From the IMG/VR virus record IMGVR_UViG_3300032896_000001, positions 41,096-105,095 of that record: 64,000 nt of DNA; one strand, given 5' to 3'. The notes beneath the pieces were generated by a model, which saw nothing but the letters and a program-made list of their open reading frames with translations, was not told the origin of the DNA and did not search any database. The translations under genes were made by a program, and so were the position numbers. Source of the DNA: a virus. Positions 48,420-56,488 of the stretch are shown piece after piece. The stretch's first letter is position 1. The number at the start of each line of letters is the position of its first letter.

Positions 48420-48660
48420 CGTCGGCCGCCTTCCCGGCCAGCTCAACCAGAGCCCGGGCGGCTTCAGCCCTCTCGGTGTAGGCCATCTCGAACCATGCCT
48501 GCTGGCTCATCCGGGGCGTCGGCTCGCCCGCGTGCCACCCCTGCGATCGAATGCTCGTCTTCAGCCGCAGAAGGCCTGCGTCGGTGGTCGCAGGGCCGAC
48601 CATGATACGCCGGCCGTCATCATGGATCGCGGGGACGAACAGCGGCTCCTCAAGCTTCAC
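48412..48660 (-). CDS. Hypothetical small protein
   Basis: 82 aa from GTG 48660 (GTGA overlap). FVPAIHDDGRRIMVGPATTD is strand-rich; MSQQAWFEMAYTERAEAARA is helical. No family is recognised. Confidence 0.62.
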   Translation of the reverse strand: MKLEEPLFVPAIHDDGRRIMVGPATTDAGLLRLKTSIRSQGWHAGEPTPRMSQQAWFEMAYTERAEAARALVELAGKAADGG

Positions 48661-48974
48661 GTCGCGTTTTCCTTTCCGTCTGGGCGGCCCCGGTTGCAGT
48701 CAGGGGCATGGGATGCCCGGATGTCCGCGTCCTGCCGCATCTCGGTGATGAGCTGGTCCCGCAACTGCCCGAGCTGTGCGGTGAGCTGGTCGATAACGTC
48801 TATGGCTTCGCGGGCCGCCCGGATCGCCCCGGCGGACCTTTCGCCAAGCGGCGGAATTGCCTTGCACTCCGGGGACGGTGGCGCCGCGTAGCCGAAGTCG
48901 TGCCAGGCACCCACCTGGAAGTAGATGAGGTCGGCCAGTTCGCTGATGCCGTGCGAGAAATCGGGAGCACTCAC
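48657..48974 (-). CDS. Hypothetical protein
   Basis: 105 aa from GTG 48974 (GTGA overlap). A helix AIDVIDQLTAQLGQLRDQLI suggests a coiled coil, and a C-terminal HAPDCNRGRPDGKEN is polar. The N-terminus (FSHGISELADLIYFQVGAWH) is aromatic-rich. Function unknown. Confidence 0.64.
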   Translation of the reverse strand: MSAPDFSHGISELADLIYFQVGAWHDFGYAAPPSPECKAIPPLGERSAGAIRAAREAIDVIDQLTAQLGQLRDQLITEMRQDADIRASHAPDCNRGRPDGKENAT

Positions 48975-49375
48975 GTGCCGTCGCCTCCCTTCCCGGTCAG
49001 CGCCGCCAGGATCGCCTCGTACTCCGGGCACGGCCAGTCGATGCGCTCCCCGCCAGCTTCATCGACGCAGGTTTCACACACCACCCCGGCCAGCTTGTCG
49101 GCGCAGAGCCACTCGCCGTCGTCGCCCTCGAAATGCCTGTCGCCGTCGTAGTCCTCGCCGTGACCGCAGATCACGTTGCCCTTGTAGTCATGGACGCGCT
49201 CGTACAGCGGGAGGCGTTGGTGGCGCTCAAGCGCCGCGTCAATGGCAGCCAGGAGCCGGGGAACGTCCGCCTGGCTGTCGAGGTATGCGACCGCATCAGA
49301 GGAGAACCCGTCCTTCGTTCTCGCCAGCCGCTCTTTGATGGCCGCCAGTTCGGCGGTCAGCCGGTCGTCAGCCAC
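48971..49375 (-). CDS. Hypothetical protein with zinc-finger-like Cys set
   Basis: 134 aa from GTG 49375 (GTGGCTGA overlap). An N-terminal helix (LTAELAAIKERLARTKDGFS) resembles that of DUF-type actinophage proteins, followed by VICGHGEDYDGD, LCADKLAG and CETCVDEAGG. The N-terminal helix could mediate dimerisation. No family name can be given. Confidence 0.66.
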   Translation of the reverse strand: MADDRLTAELAAIKERLARTKDGFSSDAVAYLDSQADVPRLLAAIDAALERHQRLPLYERVHDYKGNVICGHGEDYDGDRHFEGDDGEWLCADKLAGVVCETCVDEAGGERIDWPCPEYEAILAALTGKGGDGT

Positions 49376-49733
49376 GGCTCACCGCCACGCCGAGCTCGGC
49401 CGCCATCTCCCGCGCCCCGACGCTGCCGGTGACCGGCAAGCCGGGGAACTGCCCGCGCGCCGCGCTCGCGCATCCGGGGCACGGCTTGTGGATGATGCCC
49501 GGGCCGCTGATTCCGCCGCCCCGAGACCAGCCGGGGCCGTCGGCGGCGAACCGGTCGATGCCGCACAGCGTCGGCCCCGGCGTCCCCCTGCGCGTCTCGC
49601 GGACCAGGTGGACGGCGTACCCGTCGTCAGCCGGGCGCCAGTCGAGCAGGCCGCCCCAGGAGAACTGCAGGGTGCACAGGGCGATGATCTCCTCGTCGGC
49701 CCGCACGGCGGCTAGCCTGTCGTCACCGGCCAT
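49368..49733 (-). CDS. Hypothetical protein
   Basis: 121 aa from ATG 49733. It shows strand segments LLDWRPADDGYAVHLV, then CGIDRFAADGPGW and CPGCASAARGQF with a CxxC. It overlaps the upstream gene by 11 bp. Role unknown. Confidence 0.64.
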   Translation of the reverse strand: MAGDDRLAAVRADEEIIALCTLQFSWGGLLDWRPADDGYAVHLVRETRRGTPGPTLCGIDRFAADGPGWSRGGGISGPGIIHKPCPGCASAARGQFPGLPVTGSVGAREMAAELGVAVSRG

Positions 49734-50067
49734 CGGGATACGCTCCGTTCACATGCATCCTCGCGTCGCCGATGACCTGCTCAACGGCGATGCCGACATG
49801 CTGAACGCCCGCGTCGAACCCAGCGGCGTAGGCGTCGCGGTCGGCAGGGACCAGCAAGGTCAGCGTCCGCCCTTCGGCTCGGCGCCACACGTCCCACCAC
49901 GTCGGGTGGGCGTCGCCCGGCATCGGGATGTCCGGGCAGTACCAGTTGCCGACGTTGGCCCGGTTCGACACCCACACTTCCTGGCGGTGGTCGCCCCAGT
50001 CGATAGCCATCACGGAGCCTATTGGGGGTTCCTCGGTGATGCGGGCCGGGCTGGTGTCGTCAGTCAT
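49723..50067 (-). CDS. Hypothetical protein
   Basis: 114 aa from ATG 50067 (ATGACTGA overlap). It contains GSVMAIDWGDHRQEVWVSNR, then WYCPDIPMPGDAHPTWWDVW and a C-terminal helix AGFDAGVQHVGIAVEQVIGD. It is aromatic-rich, possibly an enzyme or binding domain. Not recognised. Confidence 0.66.
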   Translation of the reverse strand: MTDDTSPARITEEPPIGSVMAIDWGDHRQEVWVSNRANVGNWYCPDIPMPGDAHPTWWDVWRRAEGRTLTLLVPADRDAYAAGFDAGVQHVGIAVEQVIGDARMHVNGAYPDGR

Positions 50068-50464
50068 GAATGTCCTCCGGTCCAATAGCGAAGAACGCGA
50101 TCGCCCGGCCGCCGCCCTCCGCGATGTCCTTGCACTTGCCAGCGCAGTCACGGCAGTGCAGCACCAGCACATTGCCTGGGGCGGGAGTGCGGTCCGCGTT
50201 GGTGCGGCCGAGCACCACGAGCACCGTCGCCGGGGCGGCCGTGCACCCGGTGCACGTCAGCGGCGATGGGTTGTGCGGAGTGAAGCCCGGACCGAAACTC
50301 GGGTAGCTGTCGATCTCCCGCTTCAGGTCCTCGGCGAACCCCTGCGGGTTCGCGATAGTCCCGATGGCCATGCCCGGGTTCTTGTCCAGAGGCCGCCAGT
50401 CCCTGATGACGACGCGGATTCCGTCAAGGCCCTGCGCGATCTCGGCGGCGGTCACGTCAGGCAC
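50060..50464 (-). CDS. Hypothetical protein
   Basis: 134 aa from GTG 50464 (GTGCCTGA overlap). A mixed fold with CTGCTAAPATVLVVLG and LHCRDCAGKCKDIAEG, two zinc-knuckle-like elements. The N-terminus VIRDWRPLDKNPGMAIG is strand-rich. Role unknown. Confidence 0.66.
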   Translation of the reverse strand: MPDVTAAEIAQGLDGIRVVIRDWRPLDKNPGMAIGTIANPQGFAEDLKREIDSYPSFGPGFTPHNPSPLTCTGCTAAPATVLVVLGRTNADRTPAPGNVLVLHCRDCAGKCKDIAEGGGRAIAFFAIGPEDIHD

Positions 50465-50708
50465 TGGTCTTCCCTTCCCCGGTCAGCGCGGCGTCAGCGT
50501 CCGGCCCTCCGCCCGTCTCCGCCGGGCGCAGGTTGTAGGTCTGGTAGTCGTCGCAGTAGCCCGGGCACTGGCAGCCGCCGCACGCAAAGCAGTGCCGGTG
50601 AGAGCAGCTGGTGTAGCCCCACTCGTCCTCGCACTCCTCGTCGTGGTCGTGATAGCAAGGCTCGTCGTCGTAATCGTCCGCCTCGCCGGCGAGGTCGTCG
50701 TCAGGCAC
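50457..50708 (-). CDS. Cys/His-rich acidic metal-binding protein
   Basis: 83 aa from GTG 50708 (GTGCCTGA overlap). Over half the sequence is acidic or Cys/His: CYHDHDEECEDEWGY, then CSHRHCFACGGCQCPGYC. It must bind metal, probably zinc. Role unknown. Confidence 0.66.
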   Translation of the reverse strand: MPDDDLAGEADDYDDEPCYHDHDEECEDEWGYTSCSHRHCFACGGCQCPGYCDDYQTYNLRPAETGGGPDADAALTGEGKTSA

Positions 50709-50940
50709 CGGATTCCTCCTTCGGGTACTCGATCAGGAACGCGGGCGTCTGCATGTCCAGCCCGATGAACACGCCGACCACGTTCCGCGCGGCGTCCGGG
50801 TAAGGCGACGGGGCGGCCGACTCGTCCGGGTAGACGCCACGCACGATCACCCTGCGGAACGGGGTGCCGTCCCGCTCGTAAGGAACGCAGTCGAGCACCA
50901 CGTAAGCGGTGTCCCCGCGCTTCAATGCCACGTCAGCCAT
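50701..50940 (-). CDS. Small beta-rich protein
   Basis: 79 aa from ATG 50940 (ATGGCTGA overlap). VALKRGDTAYVVLDCVPYER, then FRRVIVRGVYPDE and GLDMQTPAFLIEY, make an SH3-like or OB-like beta barrel. Role unknown. Confidence 0.66.
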   Translation of the reverse strand: MADVALKRGDTAYVVLDCVPYERDGTPFRRVIVRGVYPDESAAPSPYPDAARNVVGVFIGLDMQTPAFLIEYPKEESGA

Positions 50941-51151
50941 AAAGAACTCCCTTGGCCTCGTCAAGTAGGTTCTTGGCCTGGCTGGCGAGTTTCAGCGCCT
51001 CGCGGGCGGCCTCGGCCTGGGCGGGGGCCAGGGGCGAGTCGATCCCGCGCAGCCAGTCCGTGGCCTTGGACGCCTCATTGCGGGCGGTGTCGAGGTGGCC
51101 GAGCGCGTGGCCGCTGATCTCGGGCCACGTCGGCAGGCTGCCGTCAGCCAT
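50933..51151 (-). CDS. Small helical protein
   Basis: 72 aa from ATG 51151 (ATGGCTGA overlap). Two long amphipathic helices (HLDTARNEASKATDWLRGID and AQAEAAREALKLASQAKNLL) make a helical hairpin. Role unknown. Confidence 0.64.
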   Translation of the reverse strand: MADGSLPTWPEISGHALGHLDTARNEASKATDWLRGIDSPLAPAQAEAAREALKLASQAKNLLDEAKGVLYG

Positions 51152-51554
51152 GGTCCGCCGCCTCTCCGTCCTCGTCCTCCCGGATGCCGAGCCCGGCGAT
51201 GGCTGTCTGCGCGGCCTGCAAAGCGGCGGTCAGGGTGCGCGCCGCGCTCGCCGCATCGGCCAGACGTGCGGCAGCCAGCGCCGCTTGCTCGCGCGGATTA
51301 CGGCCGCGCGCCTCGTAAACGCCGCGGCGGGTCGCCTGTGCCTCCAGAAATCGGCTGATCTGATCGCAGGTCTGCGGGAGCCGCCCGGTCGCCGCGTAGA
51401 TGTCAGCGATGAGGCGGTAGGCGTCGGCGGGGTACTCCATGCCGCGCGTCTCCCTCATCGCGGCGTACACAAGGAACCGGGAGCAGTCATCGAACAGCTG
51501 CCCGACCTCGGCCGTTCGCTCCGGGCTGTGCGGCCCGTCCGGGTTGAGGTCCAT
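51144..51554 (-). CDS. Helical protein
   Basis: 136 aa from ATG 51554 (GGGAA upstream, inside the tiny ORF before it). It is mainly helix: VGQLFDDCSRFLVYAAMRET, PADAYRLIADIYAATGRLPQ and ALAAARLADAASAARTLTAA. No family is recognised. Confidence 0.66.
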   Translation of the reverse strand: MDLNPDGPHSPERTAEVGQLFDDCSRFLVYAAMRETRGMEYPADAYRLIADIYAATGRLPQTCDQISRFLEAQATRRGVYEARGRNPREQAALAAARLADAASAARTLTAALQAAQTAIAGLGIREDEDGEAADHG

Positions 51555-51555
51555 C

Positions 51556-51606
51556 TCAGTTCCCTTCTCCTGCCGTCGTGGTCGTCGCCTCAGCAGCGTC
51601 ACTCAT
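51556..51606 (-). CDS. Possible 16-aa peptide
   Basis: ATG 51606 overlaps the previous stop (ATGAGTGA). The peptide MSDAAEATTTTAGEGN holds the ribosome site of the next gene within its codons. It may exist only to keep ribosomes on the transcript (translational coupling) rather than to make a functional product. Confidence 0.3.
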   Translation of the reverse strand: MSDAAEATTTTAGEGN

Positions 51607-52081
51607 CGTCGCTCCCTCGTACGGTGCCTGGCATTGGGTGGCCTTCGTCCGGAGCGTCCAGGGCGCATCTCTGGCAGGTCGCCGGGTCGCCGGGGATGAA
51701 GTCCGGGTGGCTATGGCCGACCTCGGGTATCGGAGGCTCGAGCCGGACATCGCAGCCCATCGCGAACGCCTCAGCCACGGCGCGCTTGTGCGCGTAACCG
51801 AGGTTGCGCAACCTGAACGGGTCAATCGCGATGAACTCGGCGAGTTGCAGCACGGCCAACTCCGACGACGAGCATCGCGGGTTCTTCGCGATGAATCCTC
51901 CGGTCTTCGACCAGGCGATCACCATGAACGAGCCCGCGGTCCGGACGCATTCCCGGGTGAAGTCGGCGCGCCGCAACCAGTACTCGTGCCACAAGATCAG
52001 CTCGGTCGCGGCGCGCTCCGGGGCGTCCAGTCGCGGCAGTGACGCGCGGAGCCCGGCGGTCCTCTCGAAGTCAGCAGCCAT
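51599..52081 (-). CDS. Hypothetical protein
   Basis: 160 aa from ATG 52081. It shows RTAGLRASLPRLDAPERAAT, then WLRRADFTRECVRTAGSFMV and LQLAEFIAIDPFRLRNLGYA with a C-terminal CQRCALDAPDEG CxxC. Role unknown. Confidence 0.66.
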   Translation of the reverse strand: MAADFERTAGLRASLPRLDAPERAATELILWHEYWLRRADFTRECVRTAGSFMVIAWSKTGGFIAKNPRCSSSELAVLQLAEFIAIDPFRLRNLGYAHKRAVAEAFAMGCDVRLEPPIPEVGHSHPDFIPGDPATCQRCALDAPDEGHPMPGTVRGSDDE

Positions 52082-52337
52082 CGGGGCGCGTCCCCTCGGT
52101 GTCGCGGACCTGCCCGGCCGTGGGCGTTCCCGTGGCGCAGACCTCGCGCCATTCCTCCAACTCGACGATCGGCACCATGCCGTTCTCCCTCAGCGCCGTG
52201 GCGGCCGTCAGCGCCATCCTCGCGTGGAAGTCCGCGGCGAACATCTGCCACCGCTCCACCTCGCTCCCCTCCTTGGCGTTCTTCGCGTTCTCGAACGCCC
52301 GCTCCGCGTCCCGGTAATGCTGCGCACCCGATGCCAT
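52071..52337 (-). CDS. Small helical protein
   Basis: 88 aa from ATG 52337. It contains QHYRDAERAFENAKNAKEGS, then WQMFAADFHARMALTAATAL, two helices with Ala and Tyr/Phe. The pattern resembles other actinophage AEx-A helical proteins. Role unknown. Confidence 0.64.
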   Translation of the reverse strand: MASGAQHYRDAERAFENAKNAKEGSEVERWQMFAADFHARMALTAATALRENGMVPIVELEEWREVCATGTPTAGQVRDTEGTRPDGC

Positions 52338-52391
52338 CAGTTGCCTCCGTCTGCTGCTTCTGTTATGTCGTCAGTGGGTTCATGGCGGCCC

Positions 52392-52919
52392 TCAGAAGGG
52401 CGGCTCGCGATCGAAGCCCCGGACGTAGCGGCGGGACTCGGCAAGCGAGGCGATCGCCGAGCCGCACTCGCACAGCGCCGCCCCGTTGTAGCCGGGCGGA
52501 ATCGGGTCGGGCTCCGCGCTGGACATCGTGTAGAACCAGCCCTTACCACCGCACGCCCCGCACCTGCGGTCAGCGTGCAGCCGCAGCGTGACCTCCGCCG
52601 GGCCGAGACGGAACGTCCACGGCTCGTACGCCTTGACCCTCAGCCGGAACCATGGCTCGGTCAGGCGGTTGAACATGCGCCAGGCGGGCCACACCGCCCT
52701 GGCGCGCAGCGACGGCCCGCAGTCGCATTCGCCGCCGCCGTGGGCCGTCAAACAGTGCTCGGCGTGCTCGGCGTAGTCCCTGGCGATCTCGTAATCCTCG
52801 GGGTCCGGCTCCCGCTCGTAGTCGGGGTCGTCGTAGTCGCGCCAGTCGCCGTCGTCTTCCTCGCCGTCGAACATCGGGTTGCCGCCGTTCTCGGCGGACC
52901 ACTCGTCGGCGGAGGTCAT
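52392..52919 (-). CDS. Acidic protein with DnaJ-like zinc motif
   Basis: 175 aa from ATG 52919 (ATGA overlap). The first 60 residues are strongly acidic, then HCLTAHGGGECDCGPS, a strand region (AWRMFNRLTEPWFRLRV) and CGACGGKGWFYT with CECGSAIASL. The CxxCxGxG element is of DnaJ type but single. Role unknown. Confidence 0.66.
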   Translation of the reverse strand: MTSADEWSAENGGNPMFDGEEDDGDWRDYDDPDYEREPDPEDYEIARDYAEHAEHCLTAHGGGECDCGPSLRARAVWPAWRMFNRLTEPWFRLRVKAYEPWTFRLGPAEVTLRLHADRRCGACGGKGWFYTMSSAEPDPIPPGYNGAALCECGSAIASLAESRRYVRGFDREPPF

Positions 52920-53215
52920 GATGCGGGCCACACGTCATGAACGGGGCATCCGCCCCGGTGGCCGCCGCGCTCCACCAGGCCGGGCGGGCAGATGCAAGTC
53001 GGCGCGGGCCGGTCGGCGACCTCGACGACATCCGCCGGGTTCAGCGTGATCGGCTCGGCGTCGCCGTAGTACATCGAGAAGGCCATCAGCGCGAGTTCGA
53101 TCTCGCCGAGCACCTCAAGGTCGGAACCGTCACCGGTCGCGGCGTCCAGGGCCGTCGCGAGGCGCTTCAGACCGTAGTCGCGGAATCTGGCGGCGTTCCC
53201 GTCCGGCGCGGTCAT
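52916..53215 (-). CDS. Hypothetical protein
   Basis: 99 aa from ATG 53215. It has an N-terminal helix (NAARFRDYGLKRLATALDAA), a central GEIELALMAFSMYYGDAE segment and CICPPGLVERGGHRGGCPVH with a Cys/His cluster. Role unknown. Confidence 0.65.
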   Translation of the reverse strand: MTAPDGNAARFRDYGLKRLATALDAATGDGSDLEVLGEIELALMAFSMYYGDAEPITLNPADVVEVADRPAPTCICPPGLVERGGHRGGCPVHDVWPAS

Positions 53216-53766
53216 GACCTCTCCAGTTCCCGCATCTTCGCGAGTGTCGTCCGGTTCGCGCTGACGAGCGAGAAGTGAGCGGCGGCTACCTCAGTGCCGG
53301 GCACCGACTGGGCTACCGCATAGTCCGAGTTGATGCGGGCGGTCAGGTCCGCCTGGAGCGCCTCCCATCGGCTGTCGGCTGCCGACTTCACCGCCGCGTC
53401 GATCGAAGCCTCGTCGATGGTCCGGGTCAGGCGCCCGGCGATGATCTTGCGAACCTCGCAGTCCTCGGGCCTCGCCGGGTTGCCGTACTCGTCGCGGCAC
53501 CGGTCGCATCCGGTCCACTCGACGACCACGCAGTCCGGGCACTCGCGTCGGCCGTGGATGCTGGCGTGGTGCTGCGGGCACGCCTCGGTGTGCCGGTGCA
53601 GGGCCGTCAGCGAGTGAACCGCGAGTAGTGTTTCCAGGGCGGCGTAAGCGCCCTCGTTCGCCCGGGTCAGGGCGGGCGACGGGGACGCGACAGCCAGGAT
53701 GTGCGTCACCCGGTCGCGGATCTTCCCGACTCTCTCGGCGAGCTTGTCGGGCTCGGCGGCGGTCAT
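53212..53766 (-). CDS. Hypothetical protein with zinc fingers
   Basis: 184 aa from ATG 53766. The helix KLAERVGKIRDRVTHILAVA, then HTEACPQHHASIHGRRECPD, CDRCRDEYGNPARPEDC and a C-terminal helical part. Several Cys/His pairs can bind zinc. Role unknown. Confidence 0.66.
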   Translation of the reverse strand: MTAAEPDKLAERVGKIRDRVTHILAVASPSPALTRANEGAYAALETLLAVHSLTALHRHTEACPQHHASIHGRRECPDCVVVEWTGCDRCRDEYGNPARPEDCEVRKIIAGRLTRTIDEASIDAAVKSAADSRWEALQADLTARINSDYAVAQSVPGTEVAAAHFSLVSANRTTLAKMRELERS

Positions 53767-53945
53767 TGGTTCCCCTCTCCTGCCGCGAAGGCGGCGATCG
53801 CCGCCTGCTGTGCCGCGAGCCAGTCCCGCGCCTTCTGCTTCCGCCCGTACGTCGTCCGGACCTCGTGCGTGGCCCGCCTGCCGGCCGGGGCGCCCCGCCA
53901 CGCGCGGCGGCGCTCCCGGCGCAGGACCCGTGACCCTTCAGGCAT
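53763..53945 (-). CDS. Small basic protein
   Basis: 60 aa from ATG 53945, overlapping the upstream stop by 1-3 bp. Arg-rich (GSRVLRRERRRAWRGAPAGR) with a helical tail (LAAQQAAIAAFAAGEGNQ). Possible nucleic-acid binder. Role unknown. Confidence 0.58.
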   Translation of the reverse strand: MPEGSRVLRRERRRAWRGAPAGRRATHEVRTTYGRKQKARDWLAAQQAAIAAFAAGEGNQ

Positions 53946-54187
53946 CACCGGGAATCCCTCCTCTCTCTTGCCGCGTAGGCGGCGCGGACCGCCCGGTCCC
54001 GCTCGGCGAGCAGCCGGGCGGTGTCCTCCGGGCTCTGCCGCAGCGAGGGCGTCCCGGCCGGGCGGAGCCAGCCCCCGAACATCTCCCGGCACTCTTCGCA
54101 CGGGGTGCCGGGATCATCGGCGGGGACCTGGTTGCGGCAGCCTGGAAGCGGGCAGTCCGCCAGGAGCGGCAGAAGCTCGGCGCTCAT
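53945..54187 (-). CDS. Hypothetical protein with Cys knuckles
   Basis: 80 aa from ATG 54187. CPLPGCRNQVPADDPGTPC, then CREMFGGWLR, make a zinc-ribbon-like core; a C-terminal helix follows (ARLLAERDRAVRAAYAARE). Role unknown. Confidence 0.64.
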   Translation of the reverse strand: MSAELLPLLADCPLPGCRNQVPADDPGTPCEECREMFGGWLRPAGTPSLRQSPEDTARLLAERDRAVRAAYAARERRDSR

Positions 54188-54594
54188 CGCGCATCTCCTC
54201 CTGCTGCCTCCTGCGGGTTTCCCTGGCGCTCCTGCAGTTCCCCGTGCAGCAGGTCATACATCGACGCCACCGCCTCGTCGGCCTCGTGGTCGCCGCAAAA
54301 TACGCCCGCCGGCAGCGCGTCGCAGTCGGCGCAGTCCCCGTCCCGGTACTCGCGGCGGTAGTCTGCGGCGTCCTCCAGGGCGGCGAGCGCGGTCCCGAGC
54401 TGCTCCCGGTCGAGGGCCGGGCCGAGCGCCTTCCGGAGCCCGGCCTCGATCGCCCCCGTTCCCGCGCCGTCGTCCCCCCTGATGCCGAGCAGGGGCAGCA
54501 GCGCCTCCGCCCGGCGGGTCGCGGACCGGTCGCCGTAGACGGCAGCCCGGACAAGAGCGGCGAGATCGGGGATGACGTCGTTCTGGTCGCTCAT
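54184..54594 (-). CDS. Hypothetical protein
   Basis: 136 aa from ATG 54594. It begins with a helical, Ala-rich segment (IPDLAALVRAAVYGDRSATR) and includes DCADCDALPAGVFCGDHEAD, a Cys/His cluster with C..C...C.DH spacing, near the C-terminal helix. Overlaps the next gene by 1 bp. Role unknown. Confidence 0.65.
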   Translation of the reverse strand: MSDQNDVIPDLAALVRAAVYGDRSATRRAEALLPLLGIRGDDGAGTGAIEAGLRKALGPALDREQLGTALAALEDAADYRREYRDGDCADCDALPAGVFCGDHEADEAVASMYDLLHGELQERQGNPQEAAGGDAR

Positions 54595-55151
54595 CAGGAC
54601 TCCACCAGAGGGAGGCCCTCGTTGCCGCATCCCGGCTTGCAGGCGGCCAGGCCGCCGCACTCGTCGCAGGCGACCCCGTGGACGTGACAGGCGACCGGGA
54701 GAACATTCCAGCCGCTGACCGCGCACCCGCACCAAGCCTCCGGGTCGTCGCAGGACAGGAGGGAGTGAAGGCGACGGAGTTGGTCGTAGCCGCCGTGCGC
54801 CCGCATCGCCAACAGCCGCCTGCCGACCTCAACCCAGTCGGCCAGCTCAAGGTTGTGCGGCTCGGACGGGTCGGCGAGGCCGGGGATGCCCGTCAGGTCG
54901 TCGCGCGCCTCCTCGAGATCGTCGTCGTTGATGCAGAAGTCGTCGAAGTCGAGTGTCCGCAGCCGGTAGCGGGCGAGGGCGTTCCAGTAGTCGACGATCC
55001 GGGCCTCAAGCTCACGGACGCCCGCAGGCCGGCAGGTCATCGACGGGGCGACAAACTCATCGAAGTCGCGGAAGACGGTGCGCGCCAGTCCCTCGTGGTC
55101 GTGAACTACGCCCAGCGTGACGTTCCCGTCGGCGTCGTGGATGACGGTCAT
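54594..55151 (-). CDS. Hypothetical protein with Cys-rich end
   Basis: 185 aa from ATG 55151. Strand-rich start (TVIHDADGNVTLGVVHDHEG), helical middle and a C-terminal Cys/His block (WCGCAVSGWNVLPVACHVHG, then CDECGGLAACKPGCG). Probably zinc-binding. Role unknown. Confidence 0.66.
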   Translation of the reverse strand: MTVIHDADGNVTLGVVHDHEGLARTVFRDFDEFVAPSMTCRPAGVRELEARIVDYWNALARYRLRTLDFDDFCINDDDLEEARDDLTGIPGLADPSEPHNLELADWVEVGRRLLAMRAHGGYDQLRRLHSLLSCDDPEAWCGCAVSGWNVLPVACHVHGVACDECGGLAACKPGCGNEGLPLVES

Positions 55152-55165
55152 GGTCGTTCTCCTGT

Positions 55166-55447
55166 TCAGATCTCGCCGCGCCGCTTGCGGCCCAGTGTCT
55201 TGATTCGCTCCTCGGACCGCTCGCAGTCCCCCGCGAGCCAGCAGCCGCCCGGCATGGAGTACGCGACGTACCGGTGCCGGTCGGCGGTGTACTTGTAGAC
55301 GCCGGGGAAACTGGCGGCCTCGGCCATCAGCGCCAGCGCCTCGGACCCGTAGCCCCCGGCGATCAGGTAGGCGAAGGCCTGCTCGTTCGTAAGCCGGTCA
55401 CTGCCGTCGACGGCGTGCGGGTGGGTGGGGATCGTTTCGCCGGTCAT
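55166..55447 (-). CDS. Hypothetical protein
   Basis: 93 aa from ATG 55447. The helix LTNEQAFAYLIAGGYGSEAL is followed by a strand region (GVYKYTADRHRYVAYSMPGG). One nucleotide separates it from the previous gene. No family is recognised. Confidence 0.66.
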   Translation of the reverse strand: MTGETIPTHPHAVDGSDRLTNEQAFAYLIAGGYGSEALALMAEAASFPGVYKYTADRHRYVAYSMPGGCWLAGDCERSEERIKTLGRKRRGEI

Positions 55448-55448
55448 G

Positions 55449-55781
55449 TCAGCACCTCCCGCAAACAACGTCGCGCTGCTCCGCGTGCTCGCCGCGATCG
55501 TGCGCCTGGATTAGCTCCACGTACTGGAGGGCCGACCCGTCGGCCGTGGCGGCGCGGGCGGCCGTCAGCGTCCCGTACCAGTCGCCTTCTGTCCCCGTAG
55601 GCAGGTGCACCGCCATCCACGGGGTGCCCTTGACCTCCAGGCGGTCATACCGCCACATGCCGTCAAGGGAGACGGCCTGCCAGTCCTCCACCCGGCCGGT
55701 GCGGAAAGACGGGAACCGGCGGGTCACCGTCACCGGGGTCAGCGTCCGCCGGGGCTTGCGGGGGCGCGTAGCCGTGGCCAT
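55449..55781 (-). CDS. Hypothetical protein
   Basis: 110 aa from ATG 55781. Basic N-terminus, then VTVTRRFPSFRTGRVEDWQA, WRYDRLEVKGTPWMAVHLPT and a C-terminal ELIQAHDRGEHAEQRDVVCG. Possible small beta domain. Role unknown. Confidence 0.65.
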   Translation of the reverse strand: MATATRPRKPRRTLTPVTVTRRFPSFRTGRVEDWQAVSLDGMWRYDRLEVKGTPWMAVHLPTGTEGDWYGTLTAARAATADGSALQYVELIQAHDRGEHAEQRDVVCGRC

Positions 55782-55782
55782 A

Positions 55783-56196
55783 TCAGGCCGCCGTCGCGTA
55801 GTCGGTGCGCTTCGCGGTCCCGGCGTGGGCCATCGCGGCGCGCAGGGCGCGCCCGGCGAGGCGGTGGTAGCAGCCGGTCTTGCCTTTCTGGCCGGCCTTG
55901 CACCCGCAGTGCCTGACGGTCAGCGGGTGCACCTCGTCGCCGTCGGTGCTGTCGGCGTGGAAGAGGATGCCGTTCTTCGCGGTCTCGCGGACCGGCACGA
56001 TCCCGCCGTCGGCGATGAGCTCGGCTGCGGCGTCGACCTGCGCCGGGGTGTACTCGCCGATGGCGGCCAGGGTGGCGAGGGCCTGGCGGATCTTGCGGGC
56101 GCAGGTCTCGCCGTACGGGCCGCGGGTGGCGGTGAGCTTGCGTCCGCAGGCGAGGCAGCGGTGCTCGGCGGCGGGGGTCTCGGTGGCGTTGCTCAT
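55783..56196 (-). CDS. SWIM-like zinc protein
   Basis: 137 aa from ATG 56196. The N-terminal CLACGRKLTATRGPYGETC resembles a zinc knuckle with a conserved GPYG. The C-terminal CGCKAGQKGKTGCYH fits CxC-x8-CxH of SWIM domains, which bind DNA or protein. It is the first gene left of the divergent promoter at 56197-56260. Confidence 0.74.
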   Translation of the reverse strand: MSNATETPAAEHRCLACGRKLTATRGPYGETCARKIRQALATLAAIGEYTPAQVDAAAELIADGGIVPVRETAKNGILFHADSTDGDEVHPLTVRHCGCKAGQKGKTGCYHRLAGRALRAAMAHAGTAKRTDYATAA

Positions 56197-56260
56197 GTGA
56201 ATAGTATGTGCCAAGACCATTGGCATTGTCAAGACTATTGGCACAGAGTATTCTTCCGGC
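56197..56260. promoter_or_regulatory. Divergent promoter and direct-repeat operator
   Basis: Rightward promoter: TTGTCA (56226-56231), 17 bp, TATTCT (56249-56254). The 14-mers CAAGACCATTGGCA (56212) and CAAGACTATTGGCA (56230) are direct repeats with an 18-bp period. The first unit plus TGCCAA (56209) makes a short palindrome, TGCCAA..TTGGCA. Leftward, TTGACA (revcomp 56228-56233) and TACTAT (revcomp 56201-56206) lie 21 bp apart, which is longer than ideal. Confidence 0.72.
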
Positions 56261-56488
56261 ATGGACACCGAGACTTTGCGATCGCTCGCACGGGCGAACG
56301 ACCGCGACAAGGCGCGTGAGAAACGGTCGCACAACGCGCTCGTCGATGCCATCTGGGAAGCGGCCGATGAAGGATGGGCGCAAGTAGACATCGTGAAGGC
56401 GACCGGACTGACCCGCGAACGAATACGGCAGCTATGCGACCCGCTGTACCGTGAGCGCGCGCTCGAGCGCCGGAAGCAAGAGCAGTGA
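56261..56488 (+). CDS. Small helix-turn-helix regulator
   Basis: 75 aa from ATG 56261. WAQVDIVKATGLTRERIRQL is a helix-turn-helix, flanked by Arg/Lys/Glu-rich helices. It is directly behind the promoter and the direct-repeat operator, so autoregulation is likely. It overlaps the next start by 4 bp. Confidence 0.74.
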   Translation: MDTETLRSLARANDRDKAREKRSHNALVDAIWEAADEGWAQVDIVKATGLTRERIRQLCDPLYRERALERRKQEQ